A stretch of 64,000 bases of DNA from BOKV01 sp049289295. GTDB lineage: Bacteria; Pseudomonadota; Alphaproteobacteria; Rhizobiales; Rhizobiaceae. The stretch covers positions 124,001 through 188,000 of the forward strand of contig JBATLL010000062.1 of assembly GCA_049289295.1 (NCBI GenBank), given 5' to 3'. Of this stretch, positions 42,799 through 51,413 are shown in pieces (positions within the stretch are counted from its first letter, which is position 1; each line of letters starts with the position of its first letter). The position numbers and the translations under genes are program-made. The notes under the pieces are model-generated. The model saw only the letters and a program-made list of their open reading frames with translations, was not told the origin of the DNA and searched no databases.

Positions 42799-44142
42799 TC
42801 AAACCAGCATTCCCATCGGATTTTCGATATAGCGCTGGAAGGCACCGAGCAGTTGCGCACCAAGCGCGCCATCCACACAGCGATGGTCGGTTGAAAGCGT
42901 CACCGTCATCACCTGCGCAATGCCAAGGGCGCCATTGCGAACAACCGCGCGCTGCTCGCCTGCCCCGATTGCCAGGATGGTGGCATGCGGGGGATTTACG
43001 ACGGCGGCGAAATTCTTCACGCCCATCATGCCCATGTTGGAAACGGCAGTTGTGCCGCCCTGATATTCTTCGGGCTTCAGCTTGCGTTCCCTGGCGCGCT
43101 TGCCCATGTCCTTCATCTCGTTGGAGATGGCAGACAGGGATTTCAGTTCTGCCTTGCGCACGATCGGCGTTATCAGGCCACCTGGAATGGAAACGGCCAC
43201 GCCAACATCGGAATGCTGGTGCTTGACCATCGCTTCATCCGTCCATGACACGTTTGCGTCGGGCACATCGCGCAGCGCAAGTGCCAGTGCCTTGATGATC
43301 ATGTCATTGACCGAAATCTTGTAGGCTGGCTTATCGTCCTTGACGGGTGCTGCCTGGTTGAGCTGCTCGCGCAAGGCAAGAAGCGCATCCAGTTCGCAAT
43401 CGAGCGAAACGTAGAAATGCGGAATTGTCTGCTTTGATTCCTGCAGACGGCGCGCAATTGTCTTGCGCATGTTGTCATGCTTGACCAGCTCGTACGAACC
43501 TTCTTCGAAAAGCTTCAGCACAGCTTCCGTCGAAGGACCGGTTGCCATTGCAGGTGCGCCCGATGATGGTGCAGCAGCGGCTGCAGGCGCGGACTTTGCC
43601 GAACCGCTGGAAATCGCCTGCTCGACATCGCGCTTGACGACACGACCATGCGGACCACTGCCCTGCACTCTGGCTATGTCGACCCCGGCATCCTTTGCGA
43701 TTCGTCGCGCCAGAGGGGATGAAAAGCTGCGTTCACCCTTTGCGCCAGCTGGTGCTGTCGCCTGGGATGCTGGAGAAGCCTGACTGGCTGCAGGTGCGGT
43801 GGCCGCTGGCGCTGAAGCCGGAGCCGGTGATGGAGCCGGTGATGGAGCAGCAGCCGCCTTTGGTGCGGCACCCGCACTGGCTGCAGCACTCGCATCCTCG
43901 CCTTCACCGGCCAGAATTGCGATGACCGCATTGACCTTCACGGCCTCGGTTCCAGCTGGCACCAGTATTTTCGCCACGACCCCCTCATCGACAGCTTCGA
44001 CTTCCATCGTCGCCTTGTCGGTCTCGATCTCGGCAATCACATCGCCCGGCTGAACCGTGTCGCCTTCCTTGACGAGCCACTTGGACAGATTGCCCTCCTC
44101 CATGGTGGGCGACAGGGCAGGCATGGTTATTTCAATGGGCAT
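42799..44142 (-). CDS. pdhC: Pyruvate dehydrogenase E2 (dihydrolipoamide acetyltransferase)
   Basis: The protein has 447 residues from the ATG at 44142. The N-terminal lipoyl domain has the lipoylated lysine in VIAEIETDKATMEVEAVDEG. An Ala/Pro-rich linker follows (residues about 85-150), then a peripheral-subunit-binding domain (SSPLARRIAKDAGVDIARVQ, PHGRVVKRDVE) and the acetyltransferase core ending with TLSTDHRCVDGALGA (catalytic H-x-x-x-D-G). The start follows GGGAG. It lies between the DUF5076-like gene and the YdcH-like gene. Confidence 0.96.
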   Translation of the reverse strand: MPIEITMPALSPTMEEGNLSKWLVKEGDTVQPGDVIAEIETDKATMEVEAVDEGVVAKILVPAGTEAVKVNAVIAILAGEGEDASAAASAGAAPKAAAAPSPAPSPAPASAPAATAPAASQASPASQATAPAGAKGERSFSSPLARRIAKDAGVDIARVQGSGPHGRVVKRDVEQAISSGSAKSAPAAAAAPSSGAPAMATGPSTEAVLKLFEEGSYELVKHDNMRKTIARRLQESKQTIPHFYVSLDCELDALLALREQLNQAAPVKDDKPAYKISVNDMIIKALALALRDVPDANVSWTDEAMVKHQHSDVGVAVSIPGGLITPIVRKAELKSLSAISNEMKDMGKRARERKLKPEEYQGGTTAVSNMGMMGVKNFAAVVNPPHATILAIGAGEQRAVVRNGALGIAQVMTVTLSTDHRCVDGALGAQLLGAFQRYIENPMGMLV

Positions 44143-44146
44143 GGGG

Positions 44147-44428
44147 TCAACTCCCGGTTTCCGCACCGAACAGCCCGTCATTGAGCAGGATGTTCGTTGT
44201 GATGTGTATCTTGCCGTCATCCGCCGGTATCCGGCATGCCAGTTCCGTGAGGCGCCTTGCCTCCTTCACCGCATGGATGACTGCCTCCTCCGGCTTCAGT
44301 TTCCGCTGGTACAGCGCTTCGAGCGCCTCCCGGGAAACTTCCACCACGCAATTTCGCGCATCAATCATTACCGAGCCCGACAGGCGGTCGTATCGCACGG
44401 TCCTGAGGTCGAGGCGCTGGAGTGCCAA
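44147..44428 (-). CDS. Small DUF5076-like protein in the pdh operon
   Basis: This 93-residue protein lies between pdhB and pdhC with gaps of 3 and 4 bp. It starts MALQRLDLRTVRYDRLSGSV and continues with VEVSREALEALYQRKLKPEE, ending in ITTNILLNDGLFGAETG. Rhizobial pdh operons often contain a gene of this type. I associate it with DUF5076 from memory. No function is established; its position suggests a role tied to the pyruvate dehydrogenase complex. Confidence 0.75.
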   Translation of the reverse strand: MALQRLDLRTVRYDRLSGSVMIDARNCVVEVSREALEALYQRKLKPEEAVIHAVKEARRLTELACRIPADDGKIHITTNILLNDGLFGAETGS

Positions 44429-44431
44429 ACG

Positions 44432-45820
44432 TCAGCTCCTGTAGGTAACGGCCTTCACGGCCTCCACGACCTCGCCGATATTCGGCAGGGCCAGTTTTTC
44501 AAGATTGGCGGCATAAGGCATCGGCACATCCTTGCCGCAAACCGTGACCACCGGCGCATCGAGATAGTCGAAGGCGCGTTGCATCACCTGGCTGGCAATG
44601 TGATCGCCGATAGAGGACTGCGGGAAGCCTTCCTCCACGGTGACGAGCCGCCCGGTCTTGCGGACCGATGTGATGATCGCGTCATAATCGATCGGGCGCA
44701 CGGTGCGCAGATCAATGATTTCAGCCTCGACGCCCATTGCCGCCAGTTCATCTGCAGCCTTGATGCAATAGGTCATGCCTATGCCGAAGGAGACGAGCGT
44801 CACATCCGACCCGGCCCGGTGGAGCCGCGCCTTTCCGATGGGAAGCACGAAATCGTCAAACTGCGGCACGTCGAAGGACTGGCCGTAAAGGATCTCGTTT
44901 TCAAGGAAGATGACCGGGTTTGGATCGCGGATCGCCGCCTTGAGCAGGCCCTTCGCATCGGCTGCCGTGTAGGGCATAACAACCTTGAGACCGGGAACAT
45001 GGCTGTACCAGGCCGCGTAACACTGCGAATGCTGGGCTGCGACACGCGCCGCGGCACCATTGGGTCCGCGAAACACGATTGGCGCGCCCATCTGGCCGCC
45101 GGACATGTAAAGCGTCTTGGCTGCGGAGTTGATGATCTGGTCAATTGCCTGCATGGCGAAGTTGAAGGTCATGAACTCGACGATTGGCTTGAGGCCAGAC
45201 ATCGCAGCGCCCACACCAATGCCGGCAAACCCGTGCTCCGTGATCGGCGTGTCAATCACACGGCGCGGACCGAATTCCTGCAGCAGGTTCTGCGTGATCT
45301 TGTAGGCACCCTGATACTCGGCGACTTCCTCACCCATGATGAAGACATCGTCATCACGGCGCATTTCTTCCGCCATGGCCGAGTTGAGCGCTTCGCGCAC
45401 TGTCATCTTCGCCATTTCAGTACCCGCAGGAATGTCCGGATCGTTCGCCACCTGGCTTGCCGGAGCAGCTGGCACAGATGGTGCGCCAGCCACAGGTGCA
45501 GCAGCAGCGGGCGCAGGCGCTTCGGCAACGGGTGCCTTTGGTGCGGACGCGGACGCAGCGGCAACCGAGACATCCTCGCCTTCACCTGCAAGCACGGCAA
45601 TCGGCGTGTTTACCTTCACACCTTCGCTACCGGCTGCGACCAGGATGCTGGCGATCACGCCTTCATCGACTGCTTCCACTTCCATCGTCGCCTTGTCGGT
45701 TTCGATTTCAGCGATCACATCGCCGGATTTGACCTTGTCGCCTTCCTTGACAAGCCATTTTGAAAGATTGCCTTCCTCCATGGTCGGGGAAAGTGCGGGC
45801 ATGAGAATTTCTACTGGCAT
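44432..45820 (-). CDS. pdhB: Pyruvate dehydrogenase E1 beta with N-terminal lipoyl domain
   Basis: The protein has 462 residues. The N-terminal lipoyl domain VIAEIETDKATMEVEAVDEG carries its own lipoylation lysine, which is typical of alphaproteobacterial E1 beta. After an Ala/Pro linker the E1 beta core follows: VREALNSAMAEEMRRDDDVF and EVAEYQGAYKITQNLL. The C-terminal transketolase domain (EGFPQSSIGDHIASQVMQ) is present. It partners PdhA to decarboxylate pyruvate with thiamine diphosphate. It starts 15 bp after the pdhA stop. Confidence 0.96.
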   Translation of the reverse strand: MPVEILMPALSPTMEEGNLSKWLVKEGDKVKSGDVIAEIETDKATMEVEAVDEGVIASILVAAGSEGVKVNTPIAVLAGEGEDVSVAAASASAPKAPVAEAPAPAAAAPVAGAPSVPAAPASQVANDPDIPAGTEMAKMTVREALNSAMAEEMRRDDDVFIMGEEVAEYQGAYKITQNLLQEFGPRRVIDTPITEHGFAGIGVGAAMSGLKPIVEFMTFNFAMQAIDQIINSAAKTLYMSGGQMGAPIVFRGPNGAAARVAAQHSQCYAAWYSHVPGLKVVMPYTAADAKGLLKAAIRDPNPVIFLENEILYGQSFDVPQFDDFVLPIGKARLHRAGSDVTLVSFGIGMTYCIKAADELAAMGVEAEIIDLRTVRPIDYDAIITSVRKTGRLVTVEEGFPQSSIGDHIASQVMQRAFDYLDAPVVTVCGKDVPMPYAANLEKLALPNIGEVVEAVKAVTYRS

Positions 45821-45835
45821 TATCCCGTTCTCCCC

Positions 45836-46915
45836 TCAAAGCAGAATGTCGGTATAGAGCTCGGATACATCCGGCTCCGGATCGTTCTGGGCAAAGTCGG
45901 CGGCCTTTCCGACGATATCGCGGATTTCCTTGTCGACCGCCTTCAGATCGTCTTCGCTCGCCATCTTCTCCTCGATGAGACGCTGCTTGACCTGCTCGAT
46001 CGGGTCATGCTCTGCGCGCATCTTCTGCACTTCATCCTTGGAGCGATACTTGGCCGGATCCGACATGGAGTGGCCACGATAGCGGTAGGTCTGCATTTCG
46101 AGAATGATCGGACCATTGCCGCTACGGCACCAAGCAACGGCTTCATCGCCTGCTGCCTTGACCGCCCGCACGTCCATCCCGTCCACCTGCATGCCGGGAA
46201 TGTTGAACGATGCGCCGCGCTGCGAGAAATCGGTCAGGGCCGACGCACGCGACACTGCCGTGCCCATGGCGTAGCGGTTGTTTTCAATGATGTAGATGAC
46301 CGGCAGCTTCCACAGCTCGGCCATGTTGAAGCTTTCATAGACCTGGCCCTGGTTTGAAGCACCATCGCCAAAATAGGTCAGGCTCACCAGGTCATTGCCG
46401 CGATAGCGGTTGGCGAAGGCCAGACCAGTTCCCAGCGATACCTGTGCGCCGACAATGCCGTGACCGCCATAAAAATTCTTCTCTTTCGAGAACATGTGCA
46501 TGGAACCGCCCTTCCCCTTGGAAAGGCCGCCCCTGCGACCGGTCAGTTCCGCCATGACGCCGCCGGGATCCATGCCCGCTGCCAGCATGTGACCATGGTC
46601 GCGATATCCGGTGATGAGCTGGTCACCATCCTTGATCGCCATCTGCATGCCGGTCACGACAGCTTCCTGGCCGATATAGAGGTGGCAGAAACCGCCGATG
46701 AAACCCATGCCGTAAAGCTGGCCGGCCTTTTCCTCGAAGCGCCGGATCAGGAGCATCATGCGATAGGCCTGTATTTCCTGCTCGCTCGTGAACCTGGCAG
46801 GCTTGGGCGCAGCGCGCCGGATCACATGACTTTGCTGGGCCTTGGCCGGCGCATTGTCACCGGTAGCGGCTTTCTTGCTGGCAGATGCAACGGATTTCTG
46901 TGGCTTGGCAGCCAT
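45836..46915 (-). CDS. pdhA: Pyruvate dehydrogenase E1 alpha
   Basis: This 359-residue protein has the thiamine-diphosphate motif GDGASNQGQVYESFNMAELW (GDG...N) and the phospho-loop region YRYRGHSMSDPAKYRSKDE. It starts with a 40-residue lysine- and alanine-rich leader (KPQKSVASASKKAATGDN), common in rhizobial E1 alpha. It begins the pdhA-pdhB-pdhC operon. Upstream lies a 207-bp region with a palindrome and AT-rich sequence, and then ftsB on the same strand. Confidence 0.96.
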   Translation of the reverse strand: MAAKPQKSVASASKKAATGDNAPAKAQQSHVIRRAAPKPARFTSEQEIQAYRMMLLIRRFEEKAGQLYGMGFIGGFCHLYIGQEAVVTGMQMAIKDGDQLITGYRDHGHMLAAGMDPGGVMAELTGRRGGLSKGKGGSMHMFSKEKNFYGGHGIVGAQVSLGTGLAFANRYRGNDLVSLTYFGDGASNQGQVYESFNMAELWKLPVIYIIENNRYAMGTAVSRASALTDFSQRGASFNIPGMQVDGMDVRAVKAAGDEAVAWCRSGNGPIILEMQTYRYRGHSMSDPAKYRSKDEVQKMRAEHDPIEQVKQRLIEEKMASEDDLKAVDKEIRDIVGKAADFAQNDPEPDVSELYTDILL

Positions 46916-47122
46916 CGGGCCTCTCCCCTGTTCCTCGACGCGTTGTTTCGCGTCCCACTAATGCCTGAGGGCCTCCGCATCGGGCTGGTCACCCGCGCTC
47001 TCCCTTTGGGTCGATACAATAAGGATGGCACCAACCATTACAATTGCAAAATATGCATGGCAGGCACACGGGAATTATCCGTAAAACGGTTAAATTTCTA
47101 TAATTAACTGTATTTCAGTTAA
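46916..47122. other. Intergenic region upstream of pdhA
   Basis: About 207 bp, AT-rich in 47030-47120, between the pdhA start and the ftsB stop. It must carry the pdhA promoter. Features seen are the small dyad CCGT-AAA-ACGG around 47082-47092 and the inverted repeat at 47103-47123. No riboswitch-like fold was recognised. Confidence 0.5.
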
Positions 47123-47123
47123 T
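47103..47123. repeat. AT-rich inverted repeat at the 3' end of ftsB
   Basis: ATTAACTG-TATTT-CAGTTAAT is an 8-bp perfect inverted repeat immediately after the ftsB stop (reverse strand). No T-run follows, so termination is doubtful. TTAA-containing half-sites could be a regulator site for pdhA. The spacing does not fit the CtrA consensus. Confidence 0.4.
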
Positions 47124-47431
47124 CAGCGCAGAATGACGATCTCGTCAGGTCTGGCCAGATTAAGCGATTGCCGAGCCTGCTCGTCAAGCATGTCGCGTTC
47201 CAGCGTTCCATCACGCAGCAGACGAACACGCGATTCAAGCGCGACGCGCTGCTCCTTGAGCCGCACCAGCTCATATTCGAGCCTGATCTTGTCCTCCGCC
47301 ATCGCCTTGGCCGCATCAATGCCATAACGGCCGGACCAGCTGTGAAACAGGAAATAGCTCAGAAAGATTGCACTGACCGCCATGATGCCCAGGCGGTGAT
47401 AGCTTCGGTTCTTGGTCTGACGTGTAGACAA
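47123..47431 (-). CDS. FtsB/DivIC-type septum formation protein
   Basis: The protein has 102 residues from a TTG start at 47431, with AGG about ten bases upstream; the long upstream in-frame extension has no homology. A membrane helix (LGIMAVSAIFLSYFLF) is followed by the conserved glycine-rich linker SWSGRYGIDAAKAMA, a coiled coil (KIRLEYELVRLKEQRVALES) and the C-terminal DMLDEQARQSLNLARPDEI. This fits the cell division DivIC/FtsB family that links FtsL and FtsQ. Eno-related genes lie upstream and pdhA lies downstream on the same strand. Confidence 0.85.
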   Translation of the reverse strand: MSTRQTKNRSYHRLGIMAVSAIFLSYFLFHSWSGRYGIDAAKAMAEDKIRLEYELVRLKEQRVALESRVRLLRDGTLERDMLDEQARQSLNLARPDEIVILR

Positions 47432-47594
47432 TGGGGCTACCTGACTGATCCCGCCAAAGGCAGCGGATACGCACAACAGTTGAACGATACATCCCGTTAC
47501 GACCGATCCCAGCCAGCGAACAATTGATGGCGACAAGGGCGCGGCGGACAGAATGCTCTGTAGCCAAGCATCCCCCAACAGGCTTAACACCCGG

Positions 47595-47611
47595 TTTATC
47601 AGCTTGATAAA
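47595..47611. repeat. Inverted repeat at the 3' end of the DUF2332 gene
   Basis: TTTATCA-GCT-TGATAAA is a perfect 7-bp inverted repeat about 25 bp after the DUF2332 stop. No T-run follows on either strand, so it is only a weak terminator candidate. The rest of the 205-bp gap to ftsB holds no gene. Confidence 0.35.
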
Positions 47612-47636
47612 ATCGCAGATGCTTGCGCGTCTGACC

Positions 47637-48719
47637 CTAGGCGTTCCAGGAGACCCAACGCCCGTGGAAATCCATGCGTCCCACCACTGCATCATACCCT
47701 TCAGGCCAGAGGCGCAGGCGTATCGCCGCGCCCTGCAACCCATCGGCTTCAATGGCAAGCCAGGCAAGCGGTGCCTGCCTTGTGGCGCGCGCCGCAGCTT
47801 CGAAGATTGCCCGCGAGGCATTATCGGCGGAACCTTGCGAGAAGTACTGCCAGGCAATGGTGTGCCAGATGACCGTAAGGGCTGCGTGATCCGTCTCGGC
47901 CAGCCTGTCCGTCAACCAGTCACCTGCATCGGCACTCATCAGCATTCCGGGCTGCAGTACTTCCCCTGCAATTGCTATAGCTTGATCGAGACGTTCCAGG
48001 CGGTCGAACTGATCGGGCCAGGTATAGGCCTTCAAACGCATGACGGCTTCGCCATCATGAATGTCGAGTGGGTTCAGATCGCAGCCTGATCGCAAAATCA
48101 CGTCGTAATTCGCTACTGGGGCCGTTGAGCCGGTCCAGTCTGGAGTCAGGCGCAGCGGTGAATCCACCTTGCCAAGGACCTCGTCTCCCATTTCGAGAGC
48201 GAACCAGTCGCAGCAAAGATTGAGGCCTGCACTCGCCCCCAGTTCCAGGAAACGCACTGAAGCCACGCCGCTCCGCTGAACCGCGAGCGCGATAGCAGGC
48301 AATATTCCTGCCGCGCGCCGCACCTCATTGGTTTGCGGTGCGCTTTTCATGAACTGCATCATGAAATCGGCATGGACTGCGAGCGCAGACCTGACCGAGC
48401 CCAACAATTCCTCGTCGCTGACCGAAACACCGGACGCCGGATAACAGCGAGAAAGCCCTTCATCCTGCTCGCCCAGAACCAGCGCATGCAGCGCCCCGGC
48501 AAGGCGAAGAGGTACGGAATCAGCCGAAACGGAAGGGTCTCCCGCCCAGTCGAGCACGTAGACACCAGTCTTCGTTGAACGATCCAGCTTTTCGCCAACA
48601 AGCCTCATCAAACGCGCCATGAAGGGCGATCCGAGGCTGGCGCAGGCTATTGCCTGTGTCTGGAATGCCGTCCTGATTATCCGTTCCCGCTCGCTGGCAG
48701 CCTGTTCAGGCAACGTCAT
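47637..48719 (-). CDS. DUF2332 family protein
   Basis: This 360-residue protein begins MTLPEQAASERERIIRTAFQ and has a SAM-binding-like stretch VRFLELGASAGLNLCCDWFA. Related blocks DVILRSGCDLNPLDIHDGEA and TVIWHTIAWQYFSQGS are typical of DUF2332. The fold resembles a class I methyltransferase, but the function is unknown. Its ATG at 48719 overlaps the eno stop as ATGA, so it is coupled to enolase. Confidence 0.85.
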   Translation of the reverse strand: MTLPEQAASERERIIRTAFQTQAIACASLGSPFMARLMRLVGEKLDRSTKTGVYVLDWAGDPSVSADSVPLRLAGALHALVLGEQDEGLSRCYPASGVSVSDEELLGSVRSALAVHADFMMQFMKSAPQTNEVRRAAGILPAIALAVQRSGVASVRFLELGASAGLNLCCDWFALEMGDEVLGKVDSPLRLTPDWTGSTAPVANYDVILRSGCDLNPLDIHDGEAVMRLKAYTWPDQFDRLERLDQAIAIAGEVLQPGMLMSADAGDWLTDRLAETDHAALTVIWHTIAWQYFSQGSADNASRAIFEAAARATRQAPLAWLAIEADGLQGAAIRLRLWPEGYDAVVGRMDFHGRWVSWNA

Positions 48720-49990
48720 GCACGAAGAATTCCCTCACCGGCATAATGTGCTACCGGTCCCAGTTCCTCTTCGATGCGGATGAGCTGATTGTATTTTGCC
48801 AACCGGTCGGAGCGCGCAAGCGACCCGGTCTTGATCTGTCCGCAGTTGAGCGCCACTGCCAGATCGGCAATCGTTGAATCTTCGGTTTCTCCCGAACGAT
48901 GCGACATGACGGACGTGTAGGCTGCCCGGTGCGCGGTATCGACCGCGTCAATTGTTTCCGACAGCGTGCCGATCTGGTTGACCTTGACGAGGATCGAATT
49001 GGCAACCCCCATACGGATGCCATCGCGCAGGCGTGCCGAGTTGGTGACGAACAGATCATCGCCCACCAGTTGGCACTTGCCGCCAACTGCATCGGTCAGC
49101 ATCTTCCAGCCATCCCAGTCATCCTCTCCCATGCCATCCTCGATGGAGATGATCGGATAATCGCCCACCAGGGAAGCAAGATATTTGGCCTGCGCCCTGG
49201 GATCGCGGGTCTTGCGTTCACCCTCATAGACATAGTTTCCATCCTTGTGGAATTCCGTCGCGGCACAATCCAGCGCGATGAACATGTCTTTGCCGGGTGT
49301 ATAGCCAGCCTTCTCAATGGATTGCATGATGAAATCCAGCGCCGCCTTGGCGCTCTTCAGGTTGGGGGCAAAACCGCCCTCATCCCCAATACCCGTATTG
49401 TGCCCTGCATCTTTGAGGGCCTTCTTGAGCGTGTGGAAGGTCTCCGCACCCATGCGCACGGCTTCGCGCAGCGAGCTTGCTCCCACGGGCATGATCATGA
49501 ATTCCTGGAAGTCGATTGGATTGTCCGCATGCGCGCCACCATTGATGATGTTCATCATCGGAACCGGCAGGACATGCGCTCCCGTGCCCCCGACATAGCG
49601 ATAAAGCGGAAGTGCCGCAGCTTCAGCCGCAGCTTTTGCAACGGCAAGCGAAACACCCAGGATCGCATTGGCACCCAGGCGTGCCTTGTTGGGCGTGCCA
49701 TCCATCTCGATCAGCAGGCGATCAATTACGAGCTGGTTTTCAGCTTCCATACCGCCCAGTGCTTCAAGGATTTCGCCGTTCACCGCGGCCACAGCCTTGG
49801 TGACACCCTTGCCCAGATAGCGAGCACCGCCATCGCGCAATTCCACCGCCTCATGGGCACCGGTGGAGGCTCCCGAAGGCACCGCAGCGCGTCCCATCGA
49901 GCCGTCCTCGAGGATCACATCGACCTCAACCGTGGGATTTCCGCGGGAATCGAGTATTTCACGCCCGGTAATGTCGATGATGGCGGTCAT
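48716..49990 (-). CDS. eno: Enolase
   Basis: The protein has 424 residues from the ATG at 49990; a longer in-frame extension is rejected. Hallmark blocks are MTAIIDITGREILDSRGNPT, GASTGAHEAVELRD, NIINGGAHADNPIDFQEFMI, and SIEDGMGEDDWDGWKMLT, with the substrate-loop end ending SHRSGETEDSTIADLAVALN. It converts 2-phosphoglycerate to phosphoenolpyruvate. The DUF2332 gene overlaps its stop. The divergent LprI-like gene lies on the other side. Confidence 0.97.
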   Translation of the reverse strand: MTAIIDITGREILDSRGNPTVEVDVILEDGSMGRAAVPSGASTGAHEAVELRDGGARYLGKGVTKAVAAVNGEILEALGGMEAENQLVIDRLLIEMDGTPNKARLGANAILGVSLAVAKAAAEAAALPLYRYVGGTGAHVLPVPMMNIINGGAHADNPIDFQEFMIMPVGASSLREAVRMGAETFHTLKKALKDAGHNTGIGDEGGFAPNLKSAKAALDFIMQSIEKAGYTPGKDMFIALDCAATEFHKDGNYVYEGERKTRDPRAQAKYLASLVGDYPIISIEDGMGEDDWDGWKMLTDAVGGKCQLVGDDLFVTNSARLRDGIRMGVANSILVKVNQIGTLSETIDAVDTAHRAAYTSVMSHRSGETEDSTIADLAVALNCGQIKTGSLARSDRLAKYNQLIRIEEELGPVAHYAGEGILRA

Positions 49991-50168
49991 GGCGGCCCTC
50001 TTCAGTTCGCATTGAAAACGATGCGCTGCTTCTAACGCCCGCTTGGCGCATTGGCAATTTGATGCGCCGCAATATTTCCCGGAAATCACCTTTTTTCAGT
50101 CAAATCGGGCACCCAGTTGCGCGCTACGTCACCTTGCGATGAAAACGACAACAAGGTTGGAACCCGTC

Positions 50169-50621
50169 ATGCTGCCTGGATACGCAGTTGAGCAGTTTCG
50201 CAGTGCAAGGCCCCGTTTCCCGATTCCGCTTGCCAGGCTGGTTCGCGCCGGCGTTCCTGCGGCAACTGCCATCACAATCGCCATGTTCATGACCGCCGGA
50301 TTTGCCGACGCCGCTGGAATCGACTGCGCGCGGGCTGATCGAGCCGCGGAATTTGCTGTTTGCAGTTCAGAAAACCTGCAACTTGCGGAAGCCGAAACCG
50401 TGAAACTTCAGGCCGATCTCGAACGCAACGCCAGCAGCCTTGTCCAGCGCCAGAAATTCTCGCGGGCGCAACAGAAATGGTTTCGGGAGCGCGACACATG
50501 CGGTGCCAACCTGCCCTGCCTCGAACTCAAATATGCAGCACGGCTGGATGAAATGCGGACAGCTTCGAACGCCGGACAGCAGGTGCGCAGCAGCTTCGTG
50601 CGCTTCACTGGCCAGAAATGA
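50169..50621 (+). CDS. LprI-like lysozyme-inhibitor domain secreted protein
   Basis: The protein has about 150 residues from the ATG at 50169, which has GGAA upstream; an ATG at 50139 is the alternative. A signal segment (AATAITIAMFMTAGFADAA) leads into the LprI-type domain GIDCARADRAAEFAVCSSEN with FSRAQQKWFRERDTCGANLP and CLELKYAARLDEM. Cysteine pairs suggest disulfides in the periplasm. It is transcribed opposite to eno and converges with the SGNH-like gene. Confidence 0.75.
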   Translation: MLPGYAVEQFRSARPRFPIPLARLVRAGVPAATAITIAMFMTAGFADAAGIDCARADRAAEFAVCSSENLQLAEAETVKLQADLERNASSLVQRQKFSRAQQKWFRERDTCGANLPCLELKYAARLDEMRTASNAGQQVRSSFVRFTGQK

Positions 50622-50656
50622 TCCTGGAACCGGGCCGCGAGCGCTCCTTTTCCCGG

Positions 50657-51364
50657 TCAGATCATCTTCAGCGCCTGTGCCTCGATGAGCGCGCTTGCAT
50701 CCTCGAAACCAGCCTTGCGCGGATGCAGTTCATCATGCCAGCGCCCGTTCACGACGCCGCGCAGGTCGACATGGGCAACTTTGGAATATTTTGACGCAAG
50801 TCTGGACAGCCGTTCGTTCAAAAGATCGATGAGATGGCCCGCAATCTGTTTCTGCAGGTCGCGATCAACTATGCCCATATGCACCATGGGATTGCTCAAC
50901 CATTCGCCATTGGCCCTTGGTTCCGGCCTGTCATAGCCGTGGCAGACAGTCGGCATGTTGGGAAAATGTTTGCGCACATCGTCAAAGATAACCTTGTAGG
51001 CATCCATCACCTTGTCGAGCAGCTGGTGAAAGGAAGCCTTCGGATAGTCCGCAATCGGGCGATCCTTGCGGTATAGCTTGATATGCCTGGCGAGTCTGCC
51101 GCGCTTGAGCAGGTCATTTCCCCCACCATCCACCAGGAACAGGTTTGCAGCAGGTGCCGTGAGCGCCAGCAGGTAATCCTTGCGATCGGCGATTTCCTGT
51201 ATCGTGTCGCCCCAATAGGCTAGCGGATGAACGGAATGGCCCCGCGCCTTGAGGCCGCGTTCAATGTCAAAATCGCTTCCGCCAACGCCGACATACTTGA
51301 AGGGGAAATCGGGAAGACGATGCCAGGAATCCCCTTCACAAACGACCACGAGCTTCTTTGCCAT
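50657..51364 (-). CDS. SGNH/GDSL-like hydrolase family protein
   Basis: The protein has 235 residues from the ATG at 51364, which has GGAG upstream. SGNH-like blocks are visible: VVVCEGDSWHRLPDFP at the N terminus (GDS), LFLVDGGGNDLLKRG (GGND block), and the C-terminal DELHPRKAGFED (catalytic D-x-x-H-like). No signal peptide is obvious, so it may be cytoplasmic. The substrate is unknown. It lies between kdsA and the convergent LprI-like gene. Confidence 0.75.
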   Translation of the reverse strand: MAKKLVVVCEGDSWHRLPDFPFKYVGVGGSDFDIERGLKARGHSVHPLAYWGDTIQEIADRKDYLLALTAPAANLFLVDGGGNDLLKRGRLARHIKLYRKDRPIADYPKASFHQLLDKVMDAYKVIFDDVRKHFPNMPTVCHGYDRPEPRANGEWLSNPMVHMGIVDRDLQKQIAGHLIDLLNERLSRLASKYSKVAHVDLRGVVNGRWHDELHPRKAGFEDASALIEAQALKMI

Positions 51365-51413
51365 GTGAATCTCCACATCAGTTGAGATGGGAGATAAGCA
51401 CTGTGCGTGGCGT

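Noticed and set aside
47082..47123. A CtrA-type TTAA-N7-TTAA site upstream of pdhA.
   Set aside because: TTAA elements occur here, but the spacings (10 and 11) do not match the N7 consensus.
47553..48089. A 178-residue forward frame opposite the DUF2332 gene.
   Set aside because: It lies antisense to a well-supported gene, and its sequence looks like a shadow of that gene.
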